64,000 nt of DNA, from contig NC_079892.1 in NCBI RefSeq assembly GCF_024868665.1, positions 12,630,963 to 12,694,962 on the forward strand, in the 5' to 3' direction. The DNA is from Triplophysa rosa (Eukaryota; Chordata; Actinopteri; Cypriniformes; Nemacheilidae). The notes beneath the pieces were generated by a model. The model did no database searches and had not been told where the DNA came from. It saw nothing but the letters and a program-made list of their open reading frames with translations. Made by a program: the position numbers and the translations under genes. Below, piece by piece: positions 1 through 12,762 of the stretch (position 1 is the stretch's first letter; each line of letters starts with the position of its first letter).

Positions 1-34
1 CTCATCCATCTTCATGTATTTATAGAAGCCAAAC
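1..34 (-). CDS. b4galnt4: b4galnt4 exon K, cut by the window edge
   Basis: Acceptor ctcgcag is followed by codons for [11 protein letters not shown], which continue past the window. In mammalian B4GALNT4 this segment leads into an acidic linker before the catalytic domain. Confidence 0.9.
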
Positions 35-3000
35 CTGCGAGAGAGAGAGAGAGGGAGAGAGAGAGAGAGAGAGAGAAAGCCACTGAAGATGTAAGAGAAA
101 CAGTTTTAGGGAACTTTACTAATTTACAATCAAACTTTAAAAACTAAAGAGTATCCATATGCTGTTTCATCTTTCATCAACCTCTGAATCTTTTCTGCCT
201 TATGGGTAGGAAAAATTATTTCAAGCAATGATATTATAGCCATATTTACACAATCCAATCACATGTCGATGTATAAATGTCCCGCCCACTGAATAATCTG
301 TATTTTGAAACATATAAACTGAAAGCATGTATTTTAATTTCATCCTTTGCATTGTATTTACAATTTATCAAGGTTTAACAAGATTCTAGAATTCTAGAAA
401 GATTCTTGAAGCAAAAGCATACTTCTCCAGATAGATAGGCGACTCTCTATAGAAGCACTTGTTCTCTTTCTCCATGTGGGTGAGGCGCGTGAAGTCGTTT
501 GGATAGACGAAAGAAAGATACACCTGGAGACACAACCAGACACAACAACCTGTTAACTAACCTGACAGATCGGAAGCTCACTATCTGAAACAGCATACAG
601 TACCTAACAACAATATTTCTTTATACTGTATTTGTGCACCATCACAATATATAATGTAAATGTTGTTTGTATAAAATAGAGATCACATAATAAACTAATA
701 AAGAGATTTTGTTTTATATATATATATATATGTATATATAAAATTAATGTATTATATATATTATATATATATTAATATATAAATATACATATATATATAT
801 ATAATATAATATTTGACAAATTTAATTAATAATCAATTCTGATTCATGGGTATAATGGCAAGTATAAGGTGTCTACTGGTATGTGATGGATTCTATGGTG
901 GGATGTTAAATCACCACAAAAAGGAATTTTGTAATGGTTTTAATCCCTGCTGAAAAAAAACAATAGAAACCATTAAAGAAATTGTAATGGTTGTAATGGT
1001 TGTAATGGTTTTAATGGAAACTGTAATGGTATCTACTTGATGTGATGGATTCTATTGGTGGATGTTAAATCGTATTGGAATAATGTCAAAACACACTACA
1101 AAGAGGAATTTTGTAATGGTTTTAATGGAAAAAGCTAATGGTCATATAGAATTTGAATGGAAACATTAGAATTTCTGTTAATGGTTTCTGTCTGGTTTTT
1201 TCAGCAGGGATGGAAAAAGCTAATGGTTATTTTAAATGGAAACCATTCAAATTTCTGTTGTGGTTTCTATTGTTTTTTTTTCAGCAGGGATGGTTCATTG
1301 TTTCATGAGTATCCGGTTACTTGCATTGCATTTGTTGTGGTCATACAGTACAAAATCACATTATAATATATATCTATTATAAAATATATAATTAAAAGCA
1401 GTTTTTTTCCTATTTGAAAACTTTTTGTTATTTTCCTGATTATTCCTGTAAAGCTGGTTTGGAGCAATCTGTCTTTATAAAGTGCTAGTGCTATATAAAT
1501 TGCTTCAATGCATTTAGCTACCTTTTATTATTTGCTTATACTGCTTAACTGTTGTTTCCTCTAACAAAGTAGCTTCGCCAACACTTCATGCATACAGAAG
1601 TAGCGCAGTGAGATGCCATTACAAACACCATTTAACATGACTGTTAATGTAAGCCTGTAATTACATTGTTGAACCAAAAGGGGGCAGTAATTACACATTT
1701 CAATGCATGGCAGTTCTAAAGCAACAGATGCTTGAAATCTGCTACCATAAATCCAATTTGACAAAATGTATACATAAATGTGCATATTTCTGTTTAACTC
1801 ACAAATTGAAGTCCCTGATAGCGGGCGATGGGGAAGTCTTTGACCACGTATGTCGGGGAGTACAGACAGGCGGGCAACACGTTCTCAAGACGAGCGGGGT
1901 CAATCATGGGAACTGTCAGAGAGACAGGCAATCGTTACTAAAAGCATATTATACAATTTTGCAAAAGGTACAAATACGAAAAACAAAGATAAAGATACAT
2001 TTCAATGGAATGAGTGAGAAAGAGAGAAACAGAATGAAAAGAGTAGAAAGAGACTGTGAATGGACAGTGGCTCACTGTTGAAGAACGTGTCGCGGGGGTC
2101 TGGTTGCAGCATATCGGCGCCGTGTTGGCTGCGGCTGCGAGACTCTGCCGGGACGGGACTGTGGCTGGCCAGCGTCTGAGGAATGTGATCCACGTGGTTC
2201 ATCTTCAAACTGCTCTCATCTTTCACACAGAAAGAAAGAAGAATGGATGAAAAGATGACAAAACAGTGTCGATGCGCATACAATGCACAAAAGGAGATGT
2301 GAAAAGAGATAGTTCACCAAAAAATGGACATTCTGTTATTCACTCGCCCTCAATGAAAGTGAAAGGTGCTGCATCACTAAGACGAGCAATAATAAATGGC
2401 GGGATTTAAAGGGGTAGTTCACCCAAAAACAAACATTCTGTCGTCATTTATTCATGCAACACAGTTTGAGAAAGTATTTGTATGCATCTTCATCTGAATA
2501 TCTGACTGACATGTGGGTCACTTCATATCAGAGATGCAACAATGTCTGAGTGACACATGACGGTCCCACCCATCAAACGATGAGGACCTCCAGACGTACT
2601 CCTCACAGATGAGACAAAGGGCCTTTGATGTACGCTTGAGGCAGCTGATGTCACACGCTCTGCTCTTTAATGTCTGAGTGACAATCGCTGTGAAGTGCTT
2701 AAGCTCTGTCATATGTTCAAAGGGAGTTCAGATGAAGGTCAGAGGAACCAGCGGATGAATCAAAACAAGAGCCGGAGCAAAGGGAAGATGGAGGGCTAGG
2801 TATTTAATATTAGAACGCTGCTAAACTGAAAGCTCTTCATGAAGGCGTTGCGCTTTAGCAAAGTGTTCGCAATGTAAACTGCTCATGTGCACAAATATGC
2901 CATTTACAAAACACAGCCCTTCTGTGTCTTGAACCCAATTAAAGGGATAGTTCACATAAAAATGTAAACTCTGTCATCATTTATTCACCCTCGTGTCATT

Positions 3001-6000
3001 TCAAACCTGTATGGCTTTCTTTTGTTTGCAGAACAGAAAAGAAGATATTTTGAAGAATGTTGGTAGCCGAACAACATTGACTTCCATTGTATGCACACAA
3101 AACCACTTGACATTTCTCGAAATATCATCTTTTGTGTTCCACAGAAGAAAGAGTCATGTGCAGGTTTTGAATGATGTGAGGGTAAAATAGTAATTCCCGT
3201 GAGATCAGGTTGAACTGTTCCAGCTGCTTTAGCTATGCTCCAACTACAGGGAATTCATTTCATTGGATATCACACTTGATTCAAGACAACCATTGTCAGG
3301 ATTTCTTTTGAATAAACAATTCAAGCGTGTAGCTCTGCAGCTCATTTAGTGATGGCTTTTATTGGGCCTGTTGCTTAGAGACCCATATCCCACAATCCCC
3401 TGCTTCCAACACAAGTGCCTCAAAGTACTAGATGTGTAATAAGAAAGAAACTGTTACCTTAACAACTTGCAAACAAATTATGTTAAAGGATTTTTTAATT
3501 AGAAATATCAATTGAAGAGTTTTCCATTTGCATTTGCAAAAACAGATAACGCTGTCAGAAATTTTTAATAATCAAACTGCAGTTGGGTGGTTTTGAATAA
3601 ACAAAGTAAAAATAACTCTCTAACTAACACAAAACACAATAAAAACATGATAACATAATAAGAAACGTGATTTTTGAGAAATATGTTTGTGCAAATAAAC
3701 TCTTAAATTATTACTCAGAGATTGCTCTTTCATAGCTCAGTCACATTTTTTACATTTACATTTAGTCATTTAGCAGACGCTTTTATCCGAAGCGACTTAC
3801 AAATGGGGTTAACGATGAAGCAATTGGAGCAACATAAGGACAACAAAAAAAGCATAAGCGCAGTAAAACTGGTCTCACAAAGCCCACCACAGTATACATA
3901 GCAATTATTATTTTATTTTTTTATTAGAAACGGTAGAAAAGAGATAGAAGTTAGAGCTGATCGGTCAGGTGTTGACGGAAGAGATGTGTTTTCAGCCGAT
4001 TCTTAAAAATGGCCACAGAATCTGCTGATCTTGTAGCAGCGGGCAGATCATTCCACAAATGTGGAACCGATCCAGAGAAGGTGCAGGAGAGCGATTTTTT
4101 ACCTTTTTGGGATGCTAAAGACCTTATTTTTCTCATAAGGTCTCTTGGAGAAACCAAAACAGACACATTATGGACAGACAATAAGAACATTAAGATTTAA
4201 AGTTACTTGAGCAGCTTAAATAAACCGGCTTCACGAGTTTATACCGAAATCTCTGACTTGAAATCTCTGTGGTATATTATAGAGTACACTTTAGCATATG
4301 TTGAGATCATTTCTGAAAACGTAGAAACGTCTGAGAAGCAGAATATTTTAGCAAAGGGCTCCATATCACCTACAAGAGACAGATTTTAGTTTAAATATCT
4401 AAATTGGGAAGATCTGTGAGTCTCTTAAATCATTTAAAAACCCACAAGCACTGCTGTGTTATAAGATGACATTTGTCCCAGAGACGCTTCCGAAATGCTC
4501 TCCTTGAAGGTCAGCATCATCGTCATGGCAACGGTAGGCAGGCTACAGATGTTACAGATGCCTGATCTCTCTGAACTAAGACCCAGCCGTGCGATCTCAT
4601 TCTTTCCTTCCTGCTACAACAACTCACAGCACAAGTGTAATTTTGCTTCACCCAAAAATAAACATTCTGTCGTCATTTATTCATCCTCATGTTGTTTAAA
4701 ACCTGTATGTGACTCTTTCTTCTGCAGAACACGAAGGAAGCTATTTTGAGGAATGTCTCAGTGGTTTTGTGTCTATATGAAGTCAATGGGAGTCAATGTT
4801 GTTTGGTTATCAACTTTTTTCAAACTATCTTCTTTTGTCTTCTGCAGACGAAAGAAAGCCATACAGGTTTGAACTGACATGAGGATGAGTAAATAATATA
4901 CACTATTCCTTTAAGCTTTTCTAGCAGTTTAAGCTAGGACTACCTCTCTTGTATCACTCGTACAGGCCTCTGAAAACGACTTTAAAACATAATGTGGTAA
5001 AAGACGGCGTCGTGGCTAATACATCTAGTCACTTCATGCCCTGTGGGACAGTATACAAAGACCAGCGACCGGAAACAGCCTCTGGCAGAAGAACGTCTCG
5101 GTTACGACTGTAACCTCCGTTCCCTGATGGAGGGAACAAGACGTTGTGTTGAGAGACAGACTGGGGTTTGATCTTGAGAACCTATCATCTCCAAGAGGAA
5201 TTTTAAAATGCCAATGGGGTTGGTGAATGGCACGCGCACGCCAGTCCCCGCCCCGTACATATGGGTATAAAAGGGAAATGGTGGTGGTCATTCACTCACC
5301 CTTTGGGCTTAGGAACCTGAGAGACATCTCCCGGTCGCTGCAGCGGGTCGGCGAAGCGTTGTGGCATGAAGACACAACGTGAGAGGCTTGTACCGACGGC
5401 CATCACGGGCGGTGGCATTTGTCTCTATTAGCGAGACGCCGTCTGGTGCCGTAAGAACACTGGGGAAACACTGCTCTCTTCGTTGAAGAGTGTGTTACGG
5501 AGGCCACATCCTACCACAAGGGGAGGTTACATGTGGAGACACCAACATGGTCTCACCAGTGGGGAGAACAACATGTGAGAAATTGTGACAGCCCGAATGG
5601 GGGGACAGAACCCAGGTGGGGTAAACCACCAGAGAGGAGGTCACAGGTTCACCGACAGGGGAACCAAGAGTGAGGAATTCAACATACGGGACGACCCTAC
5701 AGGGGAGTCACTACGTATGGGGCAACAGTCCTAGTATAGGGGTCCACCTGAGCAGGGGCTACTCTGCCAGTACTGGACTTGGTTCCAAAAGACTGCTCTG
5801 CTCAGTCTGTTACCATAATACCAATACTTAGTGATGGATGGAATGCCTATACTTCGCCCTAAGGGGGGAAGTAGGGAGGCTAAGATAGTGCACTAGACTT
5901 GCCTGGAGAGGGGAAAAGGCACTTTCGCAGGCGTACGCCCAAACCAGTTGGGCGAGAGACCGACTGAAGGGGAACTCTGTCATCCATCTCAAGGATCCCC

Positions 6001-9000
6001 ATGAAAGCTGCTTTCTTCCCTCCCTGATCTCAAAACAGACACGAGACGCTTTCTGTTTCATAAATAGTTTAAACCGAGACCTCTCGACAATGAAGCATCT
6101 CGGGGAACAACATGAAAGACGAAAGTTCAACCTGACAGATCCTGAAACCCGTGACAGAAGAACGGAGGTTCTGTAGCTTGTCAATGCTAGTTTGTTTTGT
6201 AACGGGTGGAGTTTTAGTGAAGGGAGGTTTACCTGTGTACAAGGAGATGTAGGCAGAGTCGATGACCTCATATTTGAGTCCTGGCAGGAAAGGGCGCCAC
6301 TGTAATAAAGACAGAGAGATGGAGCATTAGAAAGAGAGGGAGAAGTCACAGTCTCGGACTGTATGGACATGGTTGGTCAACGGTCCGTTTGCTCAAGGAC
6401 TGATGCATACTGCTCACAAAACTGGCCAGATCTGACTGAAGTCACCTGTTCTATTCAGACTGGATGACTTTCATATTTCATGAGAGTCAGAGCACACTGT
6501 TTTTATCAGTTGAACACATAGACTGTATGAAACATGGACGTAGTGTCCATGACGTCATTTGTAGTTTTGTGAAGAGCAATTTTGAAGCCTAAAGTGGGCG
6601 GAGCCAGTCGTCGCCATCTTGGCACCGCACATCACTCCCGGATAGTAAAAAAGGGCAAAAAAGCAGGACATGGGTCGAGCTGAGGCGTCTGGTTGGTGAA
6701 ACCACTTGTCACTTAAGTGGTCACGCCCTTAATTGTGCAGAATTTTAAGGCTTACTATAATTTAAACGGATGAGTTATAAAAAAATTCACCCCCCTCACA
6801 GTTGTTATGAAGGGCAAAATTAGCTATATAGACCAAAATAATTTTTTGTACCACCCTGTAAACATGCTTTTTTCTGCTATAAAGTTGGGCATTTTATAGT
6901 CCTGTTGAAATTAAAAAGTACAATTCCTATTAATTCATGGAATATTGCAGTGTTTGTTATAAATAGCTTATCAGTGTGGGCCATTCACTTTTTAAAATTC
7001 ATGTGTCCTCATAATCTTTCATCAAAATCTGAAAATGCACTTCCGTCCTATAGTGGCTATCCGTCTCGGATGACGTCAGTTAGACGGCTTGGGCAGGGCG
7101 GAGCCGTTAACTCCTCCCTTTCAACTGTCAGTCTGCTGCTAGTTTCATTTAAAATTGCAACGCCTGTTTTTATCCATCCAATCAGATCACAATGAAAAAC
7201 ACAAGCCCCGCCCACTATTTTTCTCAGTCGATATTCCGTTGCACTCGGAAATGCGTCAGAATACGGAAGTAAAAACGATCGCAACTTCCGGTTCACGGGG
7301 ACTTTAACAAGGGGCTCAATGAGATTCTGCTTTGTTTTGGAACCAGTCTCTAGCGGCCAGTCAATGAATTGCAGTTTAAGTCACTTCCGTGTTGGATTCA
7401 TCCCTTCTCCATTTGTTGTGTATCATCTGGTTTGCACATTTTAATTTACAGAAATCCTACAAAGTATGTCGTCATTTAACGCATGTTTATTTTCCTTTTT
7501 TTAAATACAAAACTCAAGCCAGGACTGATATTTTTCTGATGTATAGACCCTGTCATCTGAGGACTATTGCACAAAGCGAGTTGAACAAACTCTGGGTTGA
7601 TGAGTAAGTTTTGGGTTGACAAAACCAGATAAACCCAACCTGGGTTAGATCAGGTTCAGCTGTAGCACAACGCTTGGTATAAACGTTCTCTGTAAACTCC
7701 GGTTTGATCCAGAGTTTGTGAGGCGCGTGCACCTGAAAGTGTGATTTGTGAGGGAAACAGCCAATCACATGGAACGCAGAAAGCATCATCAGTTTGATTG
7801 ACTTCTCGCGAGTATCAGCGCAATTCACTTTTCTGTTAAAGATAAAGAAATCATGAAAGAAATCTCTTGAATTAAAACACATTTACCAGGTGGGAATAAA
7901 CACTGCTGCGGTGAAAGTTTGAGAAGACGACTACTGACTATATCAATGCAAGTGAATCAACTGAATTAAAATTATTTTATATAGGTTTACAAAAAGGTCA
8001 AATGAAAACATTTATGCTTCATTATACTTAAAAAGCTTTGCGTACTGAAGTTTGTATTTATACGTATAGTATATAGTTAATATTCATTTAAATGCTTTGT
8101 TTATTATTAATTCTTTAATATTTATCATGTATATTACTCGATTTATATTACTCATGTAATAATTATATGAGTTATATAAATTATACATAATTATAATCAA
8201 TAAAATATAAATATAAACAGTTAGCAGCAAAACATCTTATCACTTTAAACTTTTTTTAAAATTTGGAACGAGATACAAGGCGAGGGGCTTCACTGCATCA
8301 CATATATGTCACTTTGCTCAGAGCTGATTGGTCCAGTTTTGGTTTGCGATCTCTAACCCAGAATAAAACCTGTTAGCCGTGTAGCGTAAGTTACCATGTC
8401 GACGAAACCCGCTCCAAACCAATCCACTTTCTTGAGCCCGAAAACTAAACGCGAGCTTACCTTGGTATAAACCGAAACCGGCTTTGTGCAATAGGCCTCA
8501 AGGGGTTAGGAGAATATTAACACATAGTTCAATATAATGGTAACAAATACATTCTCTGAGAATTTATATTTGAAGTTTTGAATGAAAATGTCACACCCAT
8601 AATGCTGGAATAGCCCATCTGCACAATTTCTCTATTTTAAAAACAAAACAGACAGCAAGTGTAAATAAACAGCATACATAAACAACGTAAATTAAAAACC
8701 TCGCTGTACTTGCTTTACAACATTTAAGTAAATTCGGTTGCTATGAATACATCACTGGTCAAAAAACACACAGGACACATGAAAATGAAAACATGGCGGA
8801 TGTAGTATGTAGCATGTAGTATAAACATCAAAACTGACAAAGAATTTACCATCGCTAACCTATATGTTTACATTTTAAGCTCAGTCAGGTTACACTCACA
8901 AAACACCCACTAAATCCACAGCAAGAAATGACACGTGCGCACATCAAGCAGCTTCTCGCAGCACACCTTTACAAACCATCAGACAAGCTACAATCCTCTT

Positions 9001-12000
9001 AATGACGTTGTGCAATTACCACGTCACTTCTACTTCTGCTCACTGTAATGAGGGGAGACAGGCTATTTTCCTCAGTCAAACACACACACGCACACACACA
9101 CACACACACATAACTTCAAACATGAGGACAGATCGAAATCATTGAGCGATTTCATGAGTGTAAAAATCTGGCGCTCTTTGAAATAACAACGCTCTTGTTT
9201 CGTTATATTGCGTTTGGAATCAAGAAGAAAGACTTCACTTCAGGAGTGTAGTTGTTTGAAAGCAGTGTTAATTTTGACAGCAAATTTTGATTTAGTTTTA
9301 GTCATAGTCTTTTGATGAAAATGCAATTTAGTTTTAGTCACATTTTAGTCAACCCCATCATTTTAGTTATAGTCTAGTTTTAGTCGACGAAATATGAAAA
9401 ACATTTTAGTCGAATAAATATACATTATATTTAGTCTACTAAAATCTAAATGGTTTAAATCATTTACTTGGTGTAATTAAATGTTCCATACGAAGATTCA
9501 ACTGTTTTGACATAATTTACTTCACCTTAGAATAAAATTAAACCAGGTCATTATCTTTATTTTTCAGAAAATTCCAGTAACTATACAGTATATGCATTGC
9601 TGGAACGCAGAGTATTAGACCATGAACGACATGTTCCAGTTCGTTCAATCCCATTTGACTCAAATGACTCGTTAAGTAGGGCGTGTTCATTCAACCAATG
9701 AAACGCTCTGACACGGCTCACACTCAAAGGCTATTGGCTCATGGCATACCTCTTTGAAGAAAGAGCGCACTGTCTTTGCTTGATACAGCAATGAATGAGA
9801 ATAGCTTTCAAAAAGACATATTATATAAATTGTATTACATTTCTTTAGTCATGCAAACATGTTACATATTTGGTTGGAATGTACAGTTTGACTCACTTCA
9901 TCACTTCTATAATCGGTAGAGGACAGCGCTGGTTTCTTTTGGCTGAATCTATGTTGCATTTCACGTTATGCAGCAGCTCGTGTTAAGTTAACATTGGCAT
10001 ATAAAAACCTTTGAGCTTGCCTTCGTAATGTGTTTCGGGGTGACTCGCCTGCAGTCGCGCTTCAAGTTTGCGGCGTTTTACCGGCGATCGTGAAGAAAAT
10101 AAGACGCTTTGTAACCCGCGTGGAGACACAGAATACATGTCTGTGCTTCCCCTTCTCCCAGAGACTTCTCTCTACCGTTTATATGAGATAAGCAGCACAT
10201 GCGCGCAAACTGATGTCCGCCAGGTAGGACAAGAATATTTTCGTCTCGTTTTTATTAGTTGACGAAAATGTCAGTATATTTTTATTACAGGTTTCGTTAT
10301 AATGCATTCATTTTTATTTAGTTATCGTCTCGTTTTCGTCAGTGAAAACATGTCGTTAACGAATACTTTTCGTCATAGTTTTCGTTAACGAAATTAACAC
10401 TGTTTGAAAGCCACACAGACGGCATGGCCCATAAACATAGCATCAGAGACAACCTGACAGAAATAAAAACAAAAAGGTGGAAACACATTTGAGAACGTGC
10501 AAACTACAGACGTGTTTTGAAAGGTTTGGCTCAACATGTTTCTCTGTAGCGTGTTTAAAATATTTATCTCCCTGTGTTTGATGTCAGAGACTAAACACCT
10601 CCAAACAATGTCTGGCTGCGCTGCAGAGCTTCAACTGTTTTGATTTGTTTGGGACACAAAGTGACACACAGGCCCTGTTTATACCTGGCATTAAAGTCAA
10701 CATAAAACAATGTTCCCAACCATTTCTTCTCGCAAATTTCAAATGTAGCACTTGAATTTCTCTATTGGGATTTGGTTGGATTATGAAATGGAGTGATGCT
10801 ACATGACAAGTGGTTGGATGGGACTGATGACATCAGCCACACAGAAAAATCATTTCAAGTTCTTACACTACAGAGCCTGGCTTTTGCCAAGTCAATTTTG
10901 TATATTTAACATGGTTAAAGAAATCCACTTCAAAATTCTTCTTAAAATCTATCCTGTCAATTCATCAATGTCCAAATATTCTGATATTGATGAAAATTGT
11001 GATCTTATGAAAGAAACTGTTGCACATTTATTTTGCGATTGTAACTTAACAATTTACTTAATAATTTTGGGTTGACTTAAGCATTTAAGTGAGTCATAGA
11101 TTTAATTTTCTACTATAAATGTCCGAAGATGCTTTCTATTGTTGTTCATTTTTTATGCCAAATTTTTTATTCAGAAACCAAAATGACTTAAATGTCCTTT
11201 ATATTTTCCGCTTTTTTGCTGAAATTAAATCTGTTGTTTCATCCTTAAAACAGAAAATGTACAACAATAATGAAACATTATGATGATTTATTTACAGATA
11301 TTTATTTTGGATTTTCATTGTGCTTTTCTTTCTCTAATATTTTGAGTTAACAATTTTGTTGCACGCAATCCAAGATTTTTTATTTTATTACTGTGACTGT
11401 CTTTTGTCAATGACACAGCGAAAACGTCTTTCCCTGATCTTGTATGTATGTATAAGTTCTGCAACAAAAAAAAGTTCTTACACTACAGGTGTTACATGCA
11501 TATCCACGAAATGTAATCTATTGATTCGTTTTCGGACACAAATTTCCCCTTTCTTTCGTGTCACTCAGCACGACTTTTAATAGATATTTTAATCATATCT
11601 TTCATATGTATAAATATATATCAACCTAATCTGATGGGCTTTTTTCCCTTTTTTACAAGGTGGCTCATTCGTGTGAATTCCTACGATCTCATTTGTATGT
11701 TTTGTTATGATTTGATTTTTCCCCTCTGACGTTAGGTTTAGGGGCGGGGTTAGGGTAGCCATTATCGTTGCTTTGCCACCACGTGAAAGTCGCGTTTTTC
11801 TAAATTAGCCTTTGCGGCTGTAATTTTAGAGTTTGGGGTGAGGTAAGGTGTTGCTTAGCCACCACCTAAAATATGTACGACTTCCTTTGATATTAAGTTA
11901 TAAATGTACACACACACTGCGTATTGAAAGTCTTGTATTAAAAAAGTCGTACTGACTGATTCGAAAAAAGGGGGAAATTTGTGTCCATGAACACGAATCA

Positions 12001-12716
12001 ATTTGACATTTCAGGCCTATGACTGGGTTGGCATATCTACAATATACTGTAAATCCTCGATTCTCTCATTCTTAATCGTATTCTCTTGATCAAATACATG
12101 TGTATGTGTTTATAAATACAAAATTAATATGCATCGTGCACTGACACATTATTATAAACAAACTTTTATTCTGGATACGATTAATCGAGGTTAATCGTTA
12201 AACAGCCCTAGTATTCATAAACACAACATAGATAAATCAACACATACTAAAATGTACAAATAAATTATTATTTTTGCTTTAGAATAATCAATTTTGTTTT
12301 CACATTTGATTGCGGTTCAAATAATCAGATTACAAAGCGTTTTGAATCCCATTCACACCTGTATGTAAACAGTCCCATTAAGACGTCTTAGTAACTGCTA
12401 AGTGCTTACACGTCTCTGTGTTTCTCAGTGGGTTTCTCTCCAGGCTGAGTTTCAGTGATAATATAACTTGAGTGTATTGATGAAAGCCATTGGCAGTTAA
12501 AAGCCTCTTCTTCATGATAAATGTAGGTGTCTCGACTTGTGGATGCTATAATCATTCCGGCTTTTAAGAGAGACAGAAAGATAGAGTGAGTGAAGGAGAG
12601 CGACTAAGAAAAGTAAGTGTTTTTGTGACAGGGAGATCAACTAAAAGCTTCGTGCTTTTGTGCGTGGCTATAAAGTAGAAGTACTCCTGAGACACCTTTG
12701 GTGACAAAACATCATC

Positions 12717-12762
<46 letters not shown>

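Noticed and set aside
5828..6370. 180-codon minus-strand frame
   Set aside because: It only overlaps exon G by chance. The real exon uses 67 nt with splice sites.
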